Positions 35,492-45,997 of a stretch of DNA of 64,000 bases are shown in pieces. Source of the DNA: Borreliella mayonii (GTDB lineage: Bacteria > Spirochaetota > Spirochaetia > Borreliales > Borreliaceae); NCBI RefSeq assembly GCF_001945665.1, contig NZ_CP015780.1, positions 248,001-312,000 of the forward strand. Reading direction: 5' to 3'. The translations under genes and the position numbers were made by a program. The notes beneath the pieces were generated by a model, which did no database searches, was not told the DNA's origin, and saw nothing but the letters and a program-made list of their open reading frames with translations. Within the stretch, counting starts at the first letter, position 1. Each line of letters begins with the position of its first letter.

Positions 35492-36658
35492 TTAATAATA
35501 AGATTTACTTTTTATCTTCTTAATAAACTCTGAATCATCGCTTATTCTGTAGCCATTTATTCTTCTAATAAAAGTAAGTGGTTCTGCAACACTGATATTA
35601 TGAGGAACAATTTGCCCATCCGTAACATAAGAAACTACTTTTTTCATTTCATAAATCAAACTTATCAAATTTCCAACACAAGTGGTTTCATCCACTTTGG
35701 TAAAAATCACGGTTTTATAATTAAAAGGAGAAAATTGGTGAAATATTTCTTTGACATCTGATGTTTTCGTGGTAGAACTCACAGCCAAATGAAATTCGGC
35801 ATCCCTTCCACAAGCATTAAGAAGTTCTTTCATCTCAGCAAGCTTCATGAAATCTTTAGGACTTTTTCCAATTGTATCAACAAGTATAAGATCAAAATCC
35901 TTTGAATCAGTAATTTCATCTTTTAAATCTTTAAAAGACTCAATTGCTCTAACCGGAATGCCCATAATATCACCATAAGTTTGAATTTGTTTTTTAGCTC
36001 CAATACGATAATTATCAATAGTAATAATTTTAATATTTAAATTCTTAGATTCTCCATTAATACCGTAAATTGCTGCAAGTTTTGCAATTGTAGTTGTCTT
36101 TCCAACGCCTGTTGGACCAACTAAAATAAAAACCCTTTTCTTAAGATCATCAATAATAGATCCTGAACATTTAATTGTCTTTGCAATATATAAAACAACT
36201 TCCTCTCTAACCCTCTCATAATCATCAAGATCTGACAAACTAAATTCTCTCTTAATAAACTCATTAATGTCTTTAATATAGCTTTCAGAAAAATCATTTT
36301 CTCTTAAAATGTCTTCAATTTTTGTAATTGTTGGATGATTAATATTTTCTTTTTTATGAGCAAGTTCTGTTTTAAGAGACTTAACTTCTTTAAGCACATC
36401 TTCAATTGAAGAATTTTCTTCTCTTTTAATGCTTTGAAGAATCTTTCGCTTTTCATCTTCAACATTAATCTGTTGATTACCAATGTCATATCTAACATAA
36501 CCTGAAACTTCAACCCAATCTTTGCTAAACAAACCTAAAATCCCTCCATGAGGAACGGTTTTATAAGTCATAACCCTAGCATTCTTACCATATTTTTTCT
36601 TAATTATTTCTATGACTTCATTATAAGTTGGACCTTTTTCTGTAAAATATTGAACCAT
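35492..36658 (-). CDS. flhF: FlhF signal-recognition-type GTPase
   Basis: SRP-family GTPase that places flagella. The 388-residue protein has a basic N-terminal domain (B domain, about 1-100), a helical N domain and the G domain with P-loop [15 protein letters not shown] (about 170-185), [18 protein letters not shown] and [12 protein letters not shown], ending with VIFTKVDET. It begins 3 nt after the flhA stop and is followed by flhG, the usual pair. Confidence 0.95.
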   Translation of the reverse strand: MVQYFTEKGPTYNEVIEIIKKKYGKNARVMTYKTVPHGGILGLFSKDWVEVSGYVRYDIGNQQINVEDEKRKILQSIKREENSSIEDVLKEVKSLKTELAHKKENINHPTITKIEDILRENDFSESYIKDINEFIKREFSLSDLDDYERVREEVVLYIAKTIKCSGSIIDDLKKRVFILVGPTGVGKTTTIAKLAAIYGINGESKNLNIKIITIDNYRIGAKKQIQTYGDIMGIPVRAIESFKDLKDEITDSKDFDLILVDTIGKSPKDFMKLAEMKELLNACGRDAEFHLAVSSTTKTSDVKEIFHQFSPFNYKTVIFTKVDETTCVGNLISLIYEMKKVVSYVTDGQIVPHNISVAEPLTFIRRINGYRISDDSEFIKKIKSKSYY

Positions 36659-36661
36659 ATA

Positions 36662-38755
36662 TTATTCTTCAACCTCTACTGTTTTAAGAACATTAACTTT
36701 AATATTTTGGGGAACCTCTAAAACAGACATAACAACAAGATCTGGAATCTCTCTGCTTGTTATCACTTTTATTATAGGTCTTGACGATTCGCTTGAGAGA
36801 ACAACCGGATAAAACCCTTCTGCTTGAACCTCGTTTACAATTTTGAAAAGTTCATAAATAAATTTAGTTTTCAAATTAGGATCAATCGAGCTTATAAGAT
36901 CATGATTGGATTCTACACGAGAATCAATTATTATTTGCTCAAAAACAGGATTTAAAGTTATTACATTAAGCTCAGAATTTAAATCTAAATACCCACTAGC
37001 TATTTGCCTTCCAACTGATTGCCTACATTTTTCAATCAAGAAAAATATATCCTTAGTAATACTTGTGAAATCTGCAATTGTTTCAAAAATTGTAACCAAA
37101 TTGCGAATTGAAACTTGTTCTTTTAAAAGCCCTTGTAAAACTCTTTGAATCTCACCAACTGAAAAATTCTTAAGGACCTCTTCAACAATAGCTCCATAAT
37201 CTTTTTTAAAAACATCAAGAGTATTTTGAACATCTTGACGAGTCAAAATTTCGTAAGAATGTCTTTTAATAAGCTCTGTCATATGAGTAGCAATAATCGA
37301 AGGGGGATCTACAACAGTATATCCTAATTTTTCAGCAGTTTCTCGTCCATCATCATTTACCCAAAGAGAAGGAAGCCCAAATGAGGGGTCTTTAACAAGA
37401 TCTCCATCTATTCCAGAATCAACTCCAACATTTATCACCAAAAATTTGCCAAGCTTAATCTCTCCTCGCCCAACCTCAACTCCTCTTAGCTTAAAAGAAT
37501 AAGCATTGGGCTCAAGCCGCATATTATCAACTATTCTAATCTTGGGCACAACTATTCCAAATTCAAATGCAATCTCACGCCTTATCTTAACAATACGATC
37601 AAGCAATTCAGAGGTTTTTGTATCATCAACTATTGGAACAAGATTATATCCAATCTCAAGAGCTAGTGAATCAAGAGGAACAACAGGAGAAACATCTTTG
37701 TCTGAATAAATTGACGCTTGCTCTTCTTCAAGTTTCATTTTTTTATTTATTTCTTCTTTATGTCTTATTCCTGAAAGAGAATAAGCTAAAAATGCAATTA
37801 ATAAACTTAAAAAAATAAGAATTAAAGTTGGAAATCCAGGAAGAAAAGCTAAAAAAAACAAAAACCCAGAAACAATCCAATAAATTCCTAAATGATTTGT
37901 AAATTGCTCAAAAATCTCGCCACCAAAACTATTTTTTGAAATCGACCTAGTAACAATCAAGCCTGTAGCTGTTGAAATTAAAAGAGAAGGCAATTGAGAC
38001 ACAAGTCCATCACCAACTGTTAATGAAACATAATTATTAAGGGCTTCGTTAAAGTTAAGACCTTGCAAAGTTATCCCCACCAATAAACCACCAAGAATAT
38101 TTATAAGAGTTATTAAAAATCCAACCTTAACGTTTCCTGATACAAATTTAGAAGCTCCATCCATTGCACCATAAAAATTTACTTCTGATTGTAAATCGTT
38201 TTTTTGCCTTGTAGCCTCTTCTTCTGTCAAATTTCCAGAACTGTAGGCAGAATCAATGGCCATTTGCTTGCCAGGAAGCGCATCAAGAGCAAACCGAGCT
38301 GCAACTTCAGCTACCCTTGTTGCTCCTTTGGTAATTACAATAAATTGAACAGCAATGATTATTATAAATATTATAAATCCAATAACAAGTCCTTGAATTC
38401 CAGAACTACCTACAACAAATGTCCCAAATGTTCTTATCATTTGCCCATCAAAATTTATACCTTTAGTTAAAATTAATCTAGTAGAAGAAATATTAAGAAC
38501 AAGTCCAAAAATAGTCATTACAAGCAGCAATGTGGGAAAAACAGAGAAATCTAGAGATCTCTTAGAATAAAGAACAATTAAAATAATTAAAAGGCTTATT
38601 ACCAAATTAACCGTAATCAAAACATCTAAAATAAGCGCAGGAAGAGGCAAGATAAATCCAGCAACAACAAATATCAAACCGACTGAAATTATTAAATCAG
38701 ACTTATTATTAAGCCCCAAATACCCTAATATAGAATTTTTTCTAGCATCCAACAA
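36662..38755 (-). CDS. flhA: Flagellar export gate protein FlhA
   Basis: Large export gate component that couples proton flow to protein export and docks chaperones. The 697-residue protein has eight hydrophobic segments in the first 330 residues and a FHIPEP-type core (VAEVAARFALDALPGKQMAIDSAY), then the cytoplasmic domain with the conserved NDDGRETAEKLGYTVVDPP. The start is one of two adjacent TTG codons at 38755, with AGAGG 5 nt upstream; no ATG is available nearby. The preceding gene, flhB, ends 8 nt before. Confidence 0.96.
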   Translation of the reverse strand: MLDARKNSILGYLGLNNKSDLIISVGLIFVVAGFILPLPALILDVLITVNLVISLLIILIVLYSKRSLDFSVFPTLLLVMTIFGLVLNISSTRLILTKGINFDGQMIRTFGTFVVGSSGIQGLVIGFIIFIIIIAVQFIVITKGATRVAEVAARFALDALPGKQMAIDSAYSSGNLTEEEATRQKNDLQSEVNFYGAMDGASKFVSGNVKVGFLITLINILGGLLVGITLQGLNFNEALNNYVSLTVGDGLVSQLPSLLISTATGLIVTRSISKNSFGGEIFEQFTNHLGIYWIVSGFLFFLAFLPGFPTLILIFLSLLIAFLAYSLSGIRHKEEINKKMKLEEEQASIYSDKDVSPVVPLDSLALEIGYNLVPIVDDTKTSELLDRIVKIRREIAFEFGIVVPKIRIVDNMRLEPNAYSFKLRGVEVGRGEIKLGKFLVINVGVDSGIDGDLVKDPSFGLPSLWVNDDGRETAEKLGYTVVDPPSIIATHMTELIKRHSYEILTRQDVQNTLDVFKKDYGAIVEEVLKNFSVGEIQRVLQGLLKEQVSIRNLVTIFETIADFTSITKDIFFLIEKCRQSVGRQIASGYLDLNSELNVITLNPVFEQIIIDSRVESNHDLISSIDPNLKTKFIYELFKIVNEVQAEGFYPVVLSSESSRPIIKVITSREIPDLVVMSVLEVPQNIKVNVLKTVEVEE

Positions 38756-38763
38756 TAGAACCT

Positions 38764-39882
38764 CTAATTAAACTTTTTAGTAATAGAATATACTCTCACA
38801 AGAATTTTTGAAACAACCTCCCAATATTCTCTTGGAATCTCTTCATTAACCCTAACATTAGCATAAAGAGCTCTTGCAAGCAGCTTATTTTCCATTAAAG
38901 GGACATTATTTTCTCTTGCAATTTTTTTAATTGTGATAGCTATTTCATCTTGACCTTTTGCAAGCACCCTTGGAGCTAACATTGTTTTGCTATCCCACTT
39001 AATAGCAACTGCAAAATGTTCTGGATTTGTAATTACTACATCTGCTTGAGGAATAGCTACTCTTAAATTGGTACTTAAAATAACCCTCATTCTCTCTTTC
39101 ATTCTAGATCGAAGTAAGGGATCACCTTCCATTTCTTTTCTTTCCTGCTTTACCTCTTCTTTTGTCATTTTCAAGCTCTCAATATACTGAGATCTTTGAA
39201 ATAAATAATCAAACACCCCTACAATTGCCAAAAACATTACTGAGAAAAAACATATCTTATAGGCAAGCATCAACACAATAGAAATCCCAGACTGAAGCGT
39301 ATACTCCGAAAGCTTAGAAATTTTGCCTATATTGTTTTCTATAATAAAATAATATATCAAGCATATTATAACAACTTTTAACAAACTTTTAAACAAATTG
39401 AAAAAAGCCCCTGCTGAAAAAAAAGAATTTTTTGCCCACCTGGAAAAATTAAAACTAATTTTATCCCACCTTGGCTCCAAAGATTTAAAAGTAATAAAAA
39501 AGCCCACTTGAATAATATTAACAAAAAAATTAACAGCTAAGGATGCAAAAAAAAACAAAACGACATACCCTATGATAGATCTAATATATGCAAAACCCAT
39601 AGCATAAACACTCATACGCATAACTTCAGGAAGCTTGCTAGTCTGTTCTTTAAAAACAGCTACTAAATCTAAAGCAAAATAAGAAAGCATGAAAAAAAAC
39701 AATGCAAATAACAACAAAAGACTAACAGCGGTATTAATTTCAGTAGACTTTAATACACGCCCTTCTTCTCTTGCTTTTTGCTTTTTCTGGTCAGTAGGTA
39801 ATTCGGTTCTTCCCTCATCATCTGCAGAAAAAAAATCAAGAGGAATATACCAACTTTTAATCAAAAATTCATCTTTTATCAT
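38764..39882 (-). CDS. flhB: Flagellar export switch protein FlhB
   Basis: Export gate protein whose cytoplasmic tail cleaves itself between N and P to switch from hook to filament export. The 372 residues include four membrane segments and the tail with EEVKQERKEMEGDP. The cleavage motif, normally NPTH, reads NPEH here (VVITNPEHFAVAIKW). Asn and Pro are kept, so self-cleavage is still possible, but the Thr-to-Glu change is notable. The start ATG overlaps the fliR stop as TAATG. Confidence 0.95.
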   Translation of the reverse strand: MIKDEFLIKSWYIPLDFFSADDEGRTELPTDQKKQKAREEGRVLKSTEINTAVSLLLLFALFFFMLSYFALDLVAVFKEQTSKLPEVMRMSVYAMGFAYIRSIIGYVVLFFFASLAVNFFVNIIQVGFFITFKSLEPRWDKISFNFSRWAKNSFFSAGAFFNLFKSLLKVVIICLIYYFIIENNIGKISKLSEYTLQSGISIVLMLAYKICFFSVMFLAIVGVFDYLFQRSQYIESLKMTKEEVKQERKEMEGDPLLRSRMKERMRVILSTNLRVAIPQADVVITNPEHFAVAIKWDSKTMLAPRVLAKGQDEIAITIKKIARENNVPLMENKLLARALYANVRVNEEIPREYWEVVSKILVRVYSITKKFN

Positions 39883-40691
39883 TATTTTAAAACTCTATAA
39901 AACAATTTTAAAAAACTAGCAAGAGAATCTAAAGAAAGTTCAATTACTCTTTTTGAAGACATTGCTAAGCTTGGAAATCCAATATACAAAATTAACAACC
40001 CTAAAAATAGAGAGGTTGAAAAACTAATTATTAATAAATTAATCTGAGGCGATGCCTTTGAAAGTATTCCCAACACTAGATAAAAAAGTAAAAGCAAAGA
40101 CAATATTGGAAACGAAATTAATAAAGCTTTTTCAAAAAGAAATCCAAAAGACATAAGCAAAAGCTTGACAAATTCTGAATTTCTCATATTGACCAAATGC
40201 TCAACCCTAATGTTTAAAACAGAATCATGTATGCCAATAACAAAAAAACGAAGTAAAAAATCGCTTGATAAGAACAAAAGCAAAAACAAATAAGCAAAAA
40301 TTTGTGAAATAATCATGCTATCTTCTTCTGAAAAAACATCAAAAATATTTGCATAAGCAAGCCCAATTTGATTAGAAAAGAAAAATCCAACTAAATGAAA
40401 AACACTAAAAATTATATTAACGAAAAATGCCTGAATAAGGCCTAAAATAGCTTCTCCTAATAAAATTAACGTAAAAGAAAGTATATTATCTAAAGGATAA
40501 ATAATTTTAATCTTTTCAACAATAATTACAGAGAGAATCAAAGAAAAGAAAAAATTAAAATATCCAATTTTTATTGTTGAAAAAAATGGAGAATATTTTA
40601 AAAACATAAAAATTCTAACCAATACAGGTAAAATTGTAAAAGATTTTAAAACTAAAAAACTCAAATTCAAAATTTCATCCAAATGGCACAA
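39882..40691 (-). CDS. fliR: Flagellar export protein FliR
   Basis: Integral membrane export gate component forming the channel with FliP and FliQ. The 269-residue protein has about six hydrophobic segments, with a family-like GEAILGLIQAFFVNIIFSVF region and a middle QIGLAYANIFD segment equivalent to the conserved QxGxxxA motif. The start is a TTG at 40691, 11 nt after the fliQ stop, with no clear Shine-Dalgarno, so the exact first residue is uncertain. The end overlaps flhB by 1 nt. Confidence 0.92.
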   Translation of the reverse strand: MCHLDEILNLSFLVLKSFTILPVLVRIFMFLKYSPFFSTIKIGYFNFFFSLILSVIIVEKIKIIYPLDNILSFTLILLGEAILGLIQAFFVNIIFSVFHLVGFFFSNQIGLAYANIFDVFSEEDSMIISQIFAYLFLLLFLSSDFLLRFFVIGIHDSVLNIRVEHLVNMRNSEFVKLLLMSFGFLFEKALLISFPILSLLLLFYLVLGILSKASPQINLLIISFSTSLFLGLLILYIGFPSLAMSSKRVIELSLDSLASFLKLFYRVLK

Positions 40692-40702
40692 TTAGTCATA
40701 AA

Positions 40703-40966
40703 TTAAACATTTTGCAATTGACTAAAAATCATATAGGTAAACTGCATAAGCTTATTTAAAATCCAAGGACCAAAAATCACAATAGTTAAAAGTATAACAA
40801 TAATTTTTGGAATAAAACTTAAAGTTTGATCTTGAATTGAAGTAATAGCCTGAAAAATTGAAATCAAAAGACCAACTATAAGAGCTATAACTAACATTGG
40901 AGCTGATAAAATAATAATATTTTCAATAGAAATTCTAATTAAATAAAGAATGTGTCCTGCAGTCAT
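40703..40966 (-). CDS. fliQ: Flagellar export protein FliQ
   Basis: Small (87-residue) export gate protein with two membrane segments and the family sequence APMLVIALIVGLLISIFQAITSIQDQTLSFIPKI. The start ATG has AAGG 6 nt upstream. It lies between fliP and fliR, in the usual order. Confidence 0.96.
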   Translation of the reverse strand: MTAGHILYLIRISIENIIILSAPMLVIALIVGLLISIFQAITSIQDQTLSFIPKIIVILLTIVIFGPWILNKLMQFTYMIFSQLQNV

Positions 40967-40974
40967 ATATAACC

Positions 40975-41739
40975 TTACATAAAACTTTTAATAAGACCAC
41001 TAGTAATTAAAGTCCAGCCATCTACCATTACAAAAAGAATAAGCTTAAAAGGTAAAGATATCATTACAGGAGGCAACATTATCATACCCATAGCCATTAA
41101 AACAGAAGCAACAATAATATCTAAAACTATAAAAGGCAAAAATATTAAAATTCCCATCTTGAAAGCCACTTTAAGCTCATGCAAAATGAAAGCTGCAATT
41201 AAAACATGTGTTGGCACTTCGCTAAAATTTTTTGGTCGATCATAATTACTCATACTCATAAATAATCTAATCTCTTCATGACGCCCATCAGACATCTGCT
41301 TATACATAAAAATTCTAAGAGGAGCAATTCCTTTGTTATAAAATTCATTAAAATTTATTTTTGACTCTTTAAGAGGTAAATAAGCTTGTTCATATATAGA
41401 ATTAAAGGTTGGCCACATGGTAAAAATGGTTAAAAATAAAGCTAATCCCATTACTATCTGAGTAGGAGGAGATTGTTGAAGAGATAAAGCACGCCTAATA
41501 AAATCCAAAACTATAGATATTCGCAAAAACGAAGTCATTAAAACTAAAAATGCTGGAGAAAGAGTAATAATGGTTAATAGAATTAAAAGCTGTAAAGAAA
41601 AAGCTATCTCTGGGCCACCAATATTTTCAAAATTTAAAAACGGAAAATTAAGACCATTAGTGGTCTGTAAAGATTTTGTTTGAGCAAAAGATAAACTTGT
41701 TACACTAAAAAATAAAAAAAAAATAAAACACTTTCTCAA
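40975..41739 (-). CDS. fliP: Flagellar export protein FliP
   Basis: Export gate protein with a cleavable signal peptide (MRKCFIFFLFFSVTSLSFAQ) and four membrane segments. Conserved FliP features: FLVLMTSFLRISIVLDFIRRALSLQQSPPTQIVMGLALFLT and, later, FKMGILIFLPFIVLDIIVASVLMAMGMIMLPP. The 254-residue length is normal. It ends 8 nt before fliQ. Confidence 0.96.
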   Translation of the reverse strand: MRKCFIFFLFFSVTSLSFAQTKSLQTTNGLNFPFLNFENIGGPEIAFSLQLLILLTIITLSPAFLVLMTSFLRISIVLDFIRRALSLQQSPPTQIVMGLALFLTIFTMWPTFNSIYEQAYLPLKESKINFNEFYNKGIAPLRIFMYKQMSDGRHEEIRLFMSMSNYDRPKNFSEVPTHVLIAAFILHELKVAFKMGILIFLPFIVLDIIVASVLMAMGMIMLPPVMISLPFKLILFVMVDGWTLITSGLIKSFM

Positions 41740-41749
41740 AATAAACCCT

Positions 41750-42376
41750 CTAAAATTTTCTTAATCTATCTTGTTTATCCTTAAGTGAAGTCTCAATTTT
41801 CTTCTCAAGTTTAACATAATCATTACTAGAAAAAGGAACCTCTTCTTTTTTGAGCAACATTTTCTTAAAGATTGATTTAAAAGAATCTTTCTTATCAGAA
41901 TCATTAATTTTGCTAAGCCTAAGCTTTAAATCTTCCAGCTCTTCTTTGGATTTAATCTCTTTAAGCAAGGTAGAAGAATTACTAGAAACTAACAATATAT
42001 AAACATTGTCTAATATGTTTATAATTCTTATTGAATTTTTAACATCTATTTCGTAAAAAAGAAGCTCCTTAACTAAATTGGAATTTTGTTCATATTTGCC
42101 TTTTTTAGAATTAAAAATCATCTTCTTGAATAAGAAAAAGATAAAAAAAGCAATAAGTAAAAATAAAACTATCTTAACCAAATCTAAAACATTAAAAAGA
42201 GAGACTGGCTGAGTAATACTTTTATTAGTAAGATTTGCCTTATCTTCTTCAAAGATTGGCAAGCTAGATTCATTTTCTAAATCAACAGATACTAAATTTA
42301 CCTGCTCTTGCGAATTAGCATATGTAAAAAAATTAGAAAACGTTAAAAAAACTAAAAATAAAAATTTATTATTCAT
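41750..42376 (-). CDS. fliO: FliO/FliZ-type flagellar assembly protein
   Basis: A 208-residue membrane protein at the fliO position, annotated fliZ in this genus. It has a signal-like N-terminus (residues 1-20), a membrane segment at about 62-85 ([18 protein letters not shown]) and a cytoplasmic C-terminal domain. FliO helps assemble the FliP ring. Sequence conservation in this family is low; the position between fliN and fliP is the main evidence. It overlaps fliN by 8 nt. Confidence 0.8.
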   Translation of the reverse strand: MNNKFLFLVFLTFSNFFTYANSQEQVNLVSVDLENESSLPIFEEDKANLTNKSITQPVSLFNVLDLVKIVLFLLIAFFIFFLFKKMIFNSKKGKYEQNSNLVKELLFYEIDVKNSIRIINILDNVYILLVSSNSSTLLKEIKSKEELEDLKLRLSKINDSDKKDSFKSIFKKMLLKKEEVPFSSNDYVKLEKKIETSLKDKQDRLRKF

Positions 42377-42710
42377 TTTTAGTTTTAATTATCTCAGTAA
42401 TTCTAACTCCAAAATTTTCATCAATTACAACTACTTCTCCCCTGGCAACTATTTTACCGTTTACTAAAATATCTACAGGCTCACCGGCAAGTTTATCAAG
42501 AGTAATAATTGTCCCCTCAGACATGCCAAGTATATCCTTTATTTTGCGCTCTGTTCTTCCAAGCTCTACAGTAAGCTGCATAGAAACATCCATTAAAAGC
42601 CCAAAATTACTAGGATCAACCCCTTCTGGCAAAGTATCAATTAAATCAGGAAGCTTAACTCCTTTTATTTCTGGCTTTTCTACATTATCACTTTTTTCAT
42701 CTACACTCAT
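42369..42710 (-). CDS. fliN: Flagellar switch protein FliN
   Basis: C-ring protein of the rotational switch. The 113-residue protein has the SpoA domain: [66 protein letters not shown] precedes the ATG by 7 nt. fliM is upstream and fliO downstream with an 8-nt overlap. Confidence 0.97.
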   Translation of the reverse strand: MSVDEKSDNVEKPEIKGVKLPDLIDTLPEGVDPSNFGLLMDVSMQLTVELGRTERKIKDILGMSEGTIITLDKLAGEPVDILVNGKIVARGEVVVIDENFGVRITEIIKTKNE

Positions 42711-42752
42711 AATTTAACCTCTTAATAATTTAAGTTATATAAAAAATTACTA

Positions 42753-43811
42753 TCACTCAACCTCTTCTGTAAGCTCTTTTAATAAATCAAAACCTTTTAT
42801 ATCTCCAATTTTTTCTGTGATTTGTACTGAAACTTTATTTCCCATTAAGCCCATTCTACATTTAAACTTTTCTTTAGTGCCAACTTTTAAAGTTAAATCT
42901 TTATTTATTAAAGAAGATTCAAGATTTAAAACATCCCCCTTGTCAAGCGATAAAATTTCTCTTACCTTAAGTTTAACTTCCCCTATTTCTGCTACCAAAG
43001 GCATCGCTGTATTTTCTAACTTTTCACGCAAAGCATCAAGATTCTCACTGGTAGTTCCAACTCCAATCAAAGAATGCCAATATCTTGTTGATAATTTTGA
43101 AACAATAGGCTCTATAGTAATATAAGGCAAACAAAAATTCATAAGCCCTTCTACTTTTCCTATTTTAACCTCAAGAGTTACTAAAATAATCATTTCTGTA
43201 GGAGGAACTATCTGGGCAAACTGTGGATTGACCTCAATATGACCAAATCTTGGCCTTAAATCAACTACTTGAGACCAAGCCTCTCTCATATTGGCAAGTA
43301 TACGAATAATAACGCTTTCCATGACAGACTGCTCAATTTCTGTTAAATCTCTACTTTTATCTTTAATCGTATCTCCATCTCCCCCAAAAAGCCTATCTAC
43401 TATAGCAAATGCTATGGTTGGATCAACTTCAAAAATAGCAGATCCTTTAAGTGGATCCATGTTTATTATTGCTAAAGTTGTGGGGTTGGGTATTGACCTA
43501 ATAAACTCTTCATAAGTTAATTGATCAACTGAAGCCACATGAACATGAACCATTTTTCTTAAAAGAGCAGAAAGTGAGGTTGTGGTATACCTAGCAAATG
43601 CCTCATGAAAACTTGAAACTGTTCTAACCTGCTCTTTTGAAAATTTATCTGGTCTTTTAAAGTCATAAACCTTAACTTTTTGCTTTTTACCTGTAGGACT
43701 AGATATAACATTAGAAAGGGATTCGTCTAAGGATAAACTTTCAGACGAGTTGATAGACTCTAAAAGACTATCTATATCATCTTGAGATAAAGCTCCTGGA
43801 TTGTTTGCCAT
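42753..43811 (-). CDS. fliM: Flagellar switch protein FliM
   Basis: C-ring protein that binds phosphorylated CheY and sets rotation direction. The 352 residues begin with the CheY-binding peptide region (LSQDDIDSLLESI, residues 8-20), followed by the CheC-like middle domain with its GGDGD loop (RLFGGDGDTIKDKSRDLT) and a C-terminal SpoA domain. AAGGA lies upstream of the ATG. All parts are present. Confidence 0.97.
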   Translation of the reverse strand: MANNPGALSQDDIDSLLESINSSESLSLDESLSNVISSPTGKKQKVKVYDFKRPDKFSKEQVRTVSSFHEAFARYTTTSLSALLRKMVHVHVASVDQLTYEEFIRSIPNPTTLAIINMDPLKGSAIFEVDPTIAFAIVDRLFGGDGDTIKDKSRDLTEIEQSVMESVIIRILANMREAWSQVVDLRPRFGHIEVNPQFAQIVPPTEMIILVTLEVKIGKVEGLMNFCLPYITIEPIVSKLSTRYWHSLIGVGTTSENLDALREKLENTAMPLVAEIGEVKLKVREILSLDKGDVLNLESSLINKDLTLKVGTKEKFKCRMGLMGNKVSVQITEKIGDIKGFDLLKELTEEVE

Positions 43812-43848
43812 TTAAAATTCCTTTAAATTTAAAATTCTTTTAAATTTA

Positions 43849-44385
43849 TTACATATCAAAAATATCAATTTGGGTTAATGCTATTTCTTTTATTTCTCCA
43901 TTTCTAAGAATACTATTAATTCTTGCCTTAATTTCTGCTTTTATTTGACTTTCATTCTTTATTTCCTGACCAGTCCTTTGGCTAAAATATTCTCTAATAA
44001 TATCCTTTAAGCGCACTTTTTGTCTTCCAAGCTCATTAAGAATATTAACATTATTCTCTGCATACCCTAAAGCAAGCTTTACAACAAAAGTTTTTGGAGG
44101 AACATCTAAAGTGTTACCTCTAATCTCATCTATACTCTCATACCATATAAGCATAGGTGGCTTTCCTAAGTATTCATTAGAAAAAACTGGAAAATCACTA
44201 GGAGCTCCACTTTGGCTTACCACCATTTTAGATACAAAATAAGAAACAATTATCATTATTGCAACAGTAAATATTCCTATTGCAAGTATCTGTAAAATTT
44301 TTATTATAATATCAGGCAACAAACCACCTTTTCTGCTAGCATTAGAATCCCCCATATCTAAATTTTCATCGTCCTTATTAGGCAT
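43849..44385 (-). CDS. fliL: Flagellar basal-body protein FliL
   Basis: Membrane protein that supports stators near the motor. The 178-residue protein has one membrane segment (about 27-50) and a periplasmic domain with VVKLALGYAENNVNILNELGRQKVRLKDIIREYFSQRT, the FliL pattern. In Borrelia FliL is reported to affect the orientation of periplasmic flagella (from memory). It lies between motB and fliM. Confidence 0.93.
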   Translation of the reverse strand: MPNKDDENLDMGDSNASRKGGLLPDIIIKILQILAIGIFTVAIMIIVSYFVSKMVVSQSGAPSDFPVFSNEYLGKPPMLIWYESIDEIRGNTLDVPPKTFVVKLALGYAENNVNILNELGRQKVRLKDIIREYFSQRTGQEIKNESQIKAEIKARINSILRNGEIKEIALTQIDIFDM

Positions 44386-44432
44386 AAAAAATTCCTCCTA
44401 TTAATTTCTTCTTTACAGTTAAAAAGAATTAT

Positions 44433-45215
44433 CTACTGCTTAATTTCCTTAGGGAAACTTAAAGATGCATCCGTAGTAATTAATATATCAATTCTTCTAT
44501 TATAAGCTCTACCCTCAGGGGTGTCGTCTGTTGCAATAGGCCTACTTCCGCCAAAACCAGATACTTCAAACTTATTTTCAATGCTTTTAACATTAGATTG
44601 ATCCAAATAGTTCAAAATATGTTCTAGCATATTAACAGATCTAGCAACCGAAAGATCCCAATTGCTTTTCCAAGGTCCATTTACATCAGTATCAATATTG
44701 TCTGTATGCCCTTCGATTTTAAAATTATAACCTCTAGAACTTAAAGCACCAATAAAAGATGCTATTTTTTGAATAGAATCTCTATTCTCTTCAAGCTTAA
44801 CATCTGCACTAGCAGAATCAAAAAATGCATCTGCTGCAAGAGATATCACAATCCCTCTTTCTTCCTGTCTAACTATAATATTTTTAGACTGAATTTTTTC
44901 AATAAATTCAATCATAGATTTATTTTTAGCAGTTTGAGATGCTTGTTTATTGCGCACAGTAGAAGGCAAAGACATAAAACTATTGCTCAAATAAGATAGT
45001 TTACTAAAATCTAAAGTTTTACCACCTTTAAAAAATCCCGCACCTGTGAAAGAAGCAGACATTATCCTTATCACATTTTCTTGAAAAATAATATCATTTA
45101 ATGAAAACATTGTAACAAAAAACACAAGCAGTAAAGTAACCATGTCTCCATAAGTCAACATATAATCTGGAGATCCTTCATCACATTTTGAAGGTTTTTT
45201 AATTCGCAAAGCCAT
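44433..45215 (-). CDS. motB: Motor stator protein MotB
   Basis: Stator component anchoring MotA to peptidoglycan. The single membrane helix contains the proton-binding aspartate at residue 24 (YMLTYGDMVTLLLVFF). The C-terminal OmpA-like domain has FKIEGHTDNIDTD and GFGGSRPIATDDT. The 260-residue length is normal. It starts at the motA stop (TAATG, 1-nt overlap), so stator subunits are made in step. Confidence 0.97.
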   Translation of the reverse strand: MALRIKKPSKCDEGSPDYMLTYGDMVTLLLVFFVTMFSLNDIIFQENVIRIMSASFTGAGFFKGGKTLDFSKLSYLSNSFMSLPSTVRNKQASQTAKNKSMIEFIEKIQSKNIIVRQEERGIVISLAADAFFDSASADVKLEENRDSIQKIASFIGALSSRGYNFKIEGHTDNIDTDVNGPWKSNWDLSVARSVNMLEHILNYLDQSNVKSIENKFEVSGFGGSRPIATDDTPEGRAYNRRIDILITTDASLSFPKEIKQ

Positions 45216-45997
45216 TATTCACCCCCAATGCTACTACTAAGCTGACTTCGATCTTTGGGAGTTAAAAACGTCATTAATTTTTGCTCTAAAATTCTAGGAT
45301 TATCTCCAGACTGAATTGATAAAACACCCTCAATTATCATTGTCTTTGCCGCAGCTTCCTCAGAATCAATTTTTTCTAACTTAAGTTGGACAGGAGTAAA
45401 CATTAAATTTGCCATTATGGTTCCATAAAGAGTTGTAATAAGAGCAACAGCCATAGAAGAACCAAGCGCAGACTTATCTTCTAGATTTCCAAGAAGAGCT
45501 ACAAGCCCAATAAGGGTGCCCGTCATTCCAAAAGCTGGAGCAAGCTTTGCCCAAGTTTTAAAAAGATCTGAACCAACCTTATGTCTTTCTTGCATTTGAT
45601 CAAGCTCTAAATAAAGCATAGTTCTAATTACCTCAGGATCTGCACCATCAACAACAAGCCTCATTCCTGACTTAAAAAATGGGTCATTAATTTGCTCAAG
45701 TTCATCATCAAGAGATAAAAGACCTTCTTTTCTAGCCTTTTCTGAAAGCTCTACTAATATTTTTATAATAGAAATCTTAGCATATGAATTTCTTCTAAAG
45801 AAAAATCCCAAATACGTTGGAATTTTTTTTACAGCAACAACTTCTGAAGAAGCCATAAGAGCAGAAAAAGATCCAACAACAGTAATAAAAACAGAACTTA
45901 AATCCCAAAAAACACCAAGTCCTGTAGGAGTAAATGCCATAGAAATTAAAATAGCTCCAAATCCAACTCCCCACCCAATTATACTAGCTAAATTCAT
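45215..45997 (-). CDS. motA: Motor stator protein MotA
   Basis: Proton-channel stator subunit with four membrane segments in 260 residues. The family region WAKLAPAFGMTGTLIGLVALLGNL and ALITTLYGTIMANLMFTPVQLKL is clear. The start ATG overlaps the flbD stop as ATGA. Confidence 0.97.
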   Translation of the reverse strand: MNLASIIGWGVGFGAILISMAFTPTGLGVFWDLSSVFITVVGSFSALMASSEVVAVKKIPTYLGFFFRRNSYAKISIIKILVELSEKARKEGLLSLDDELEQINDPFFKSGMRLVVDGADPEVIRTMLYLELDQMQERHKVGSDLFKTWAKLAPAFGMTGTLIGLVALLGNLEDKSALGSSMAVALITTLYGTIMANLMFTPVQLKLEKIDSEEAAAKTMIIEGVLSIQSGDNPRILEQKLMTFLTPKDRSQLSSSIGGE

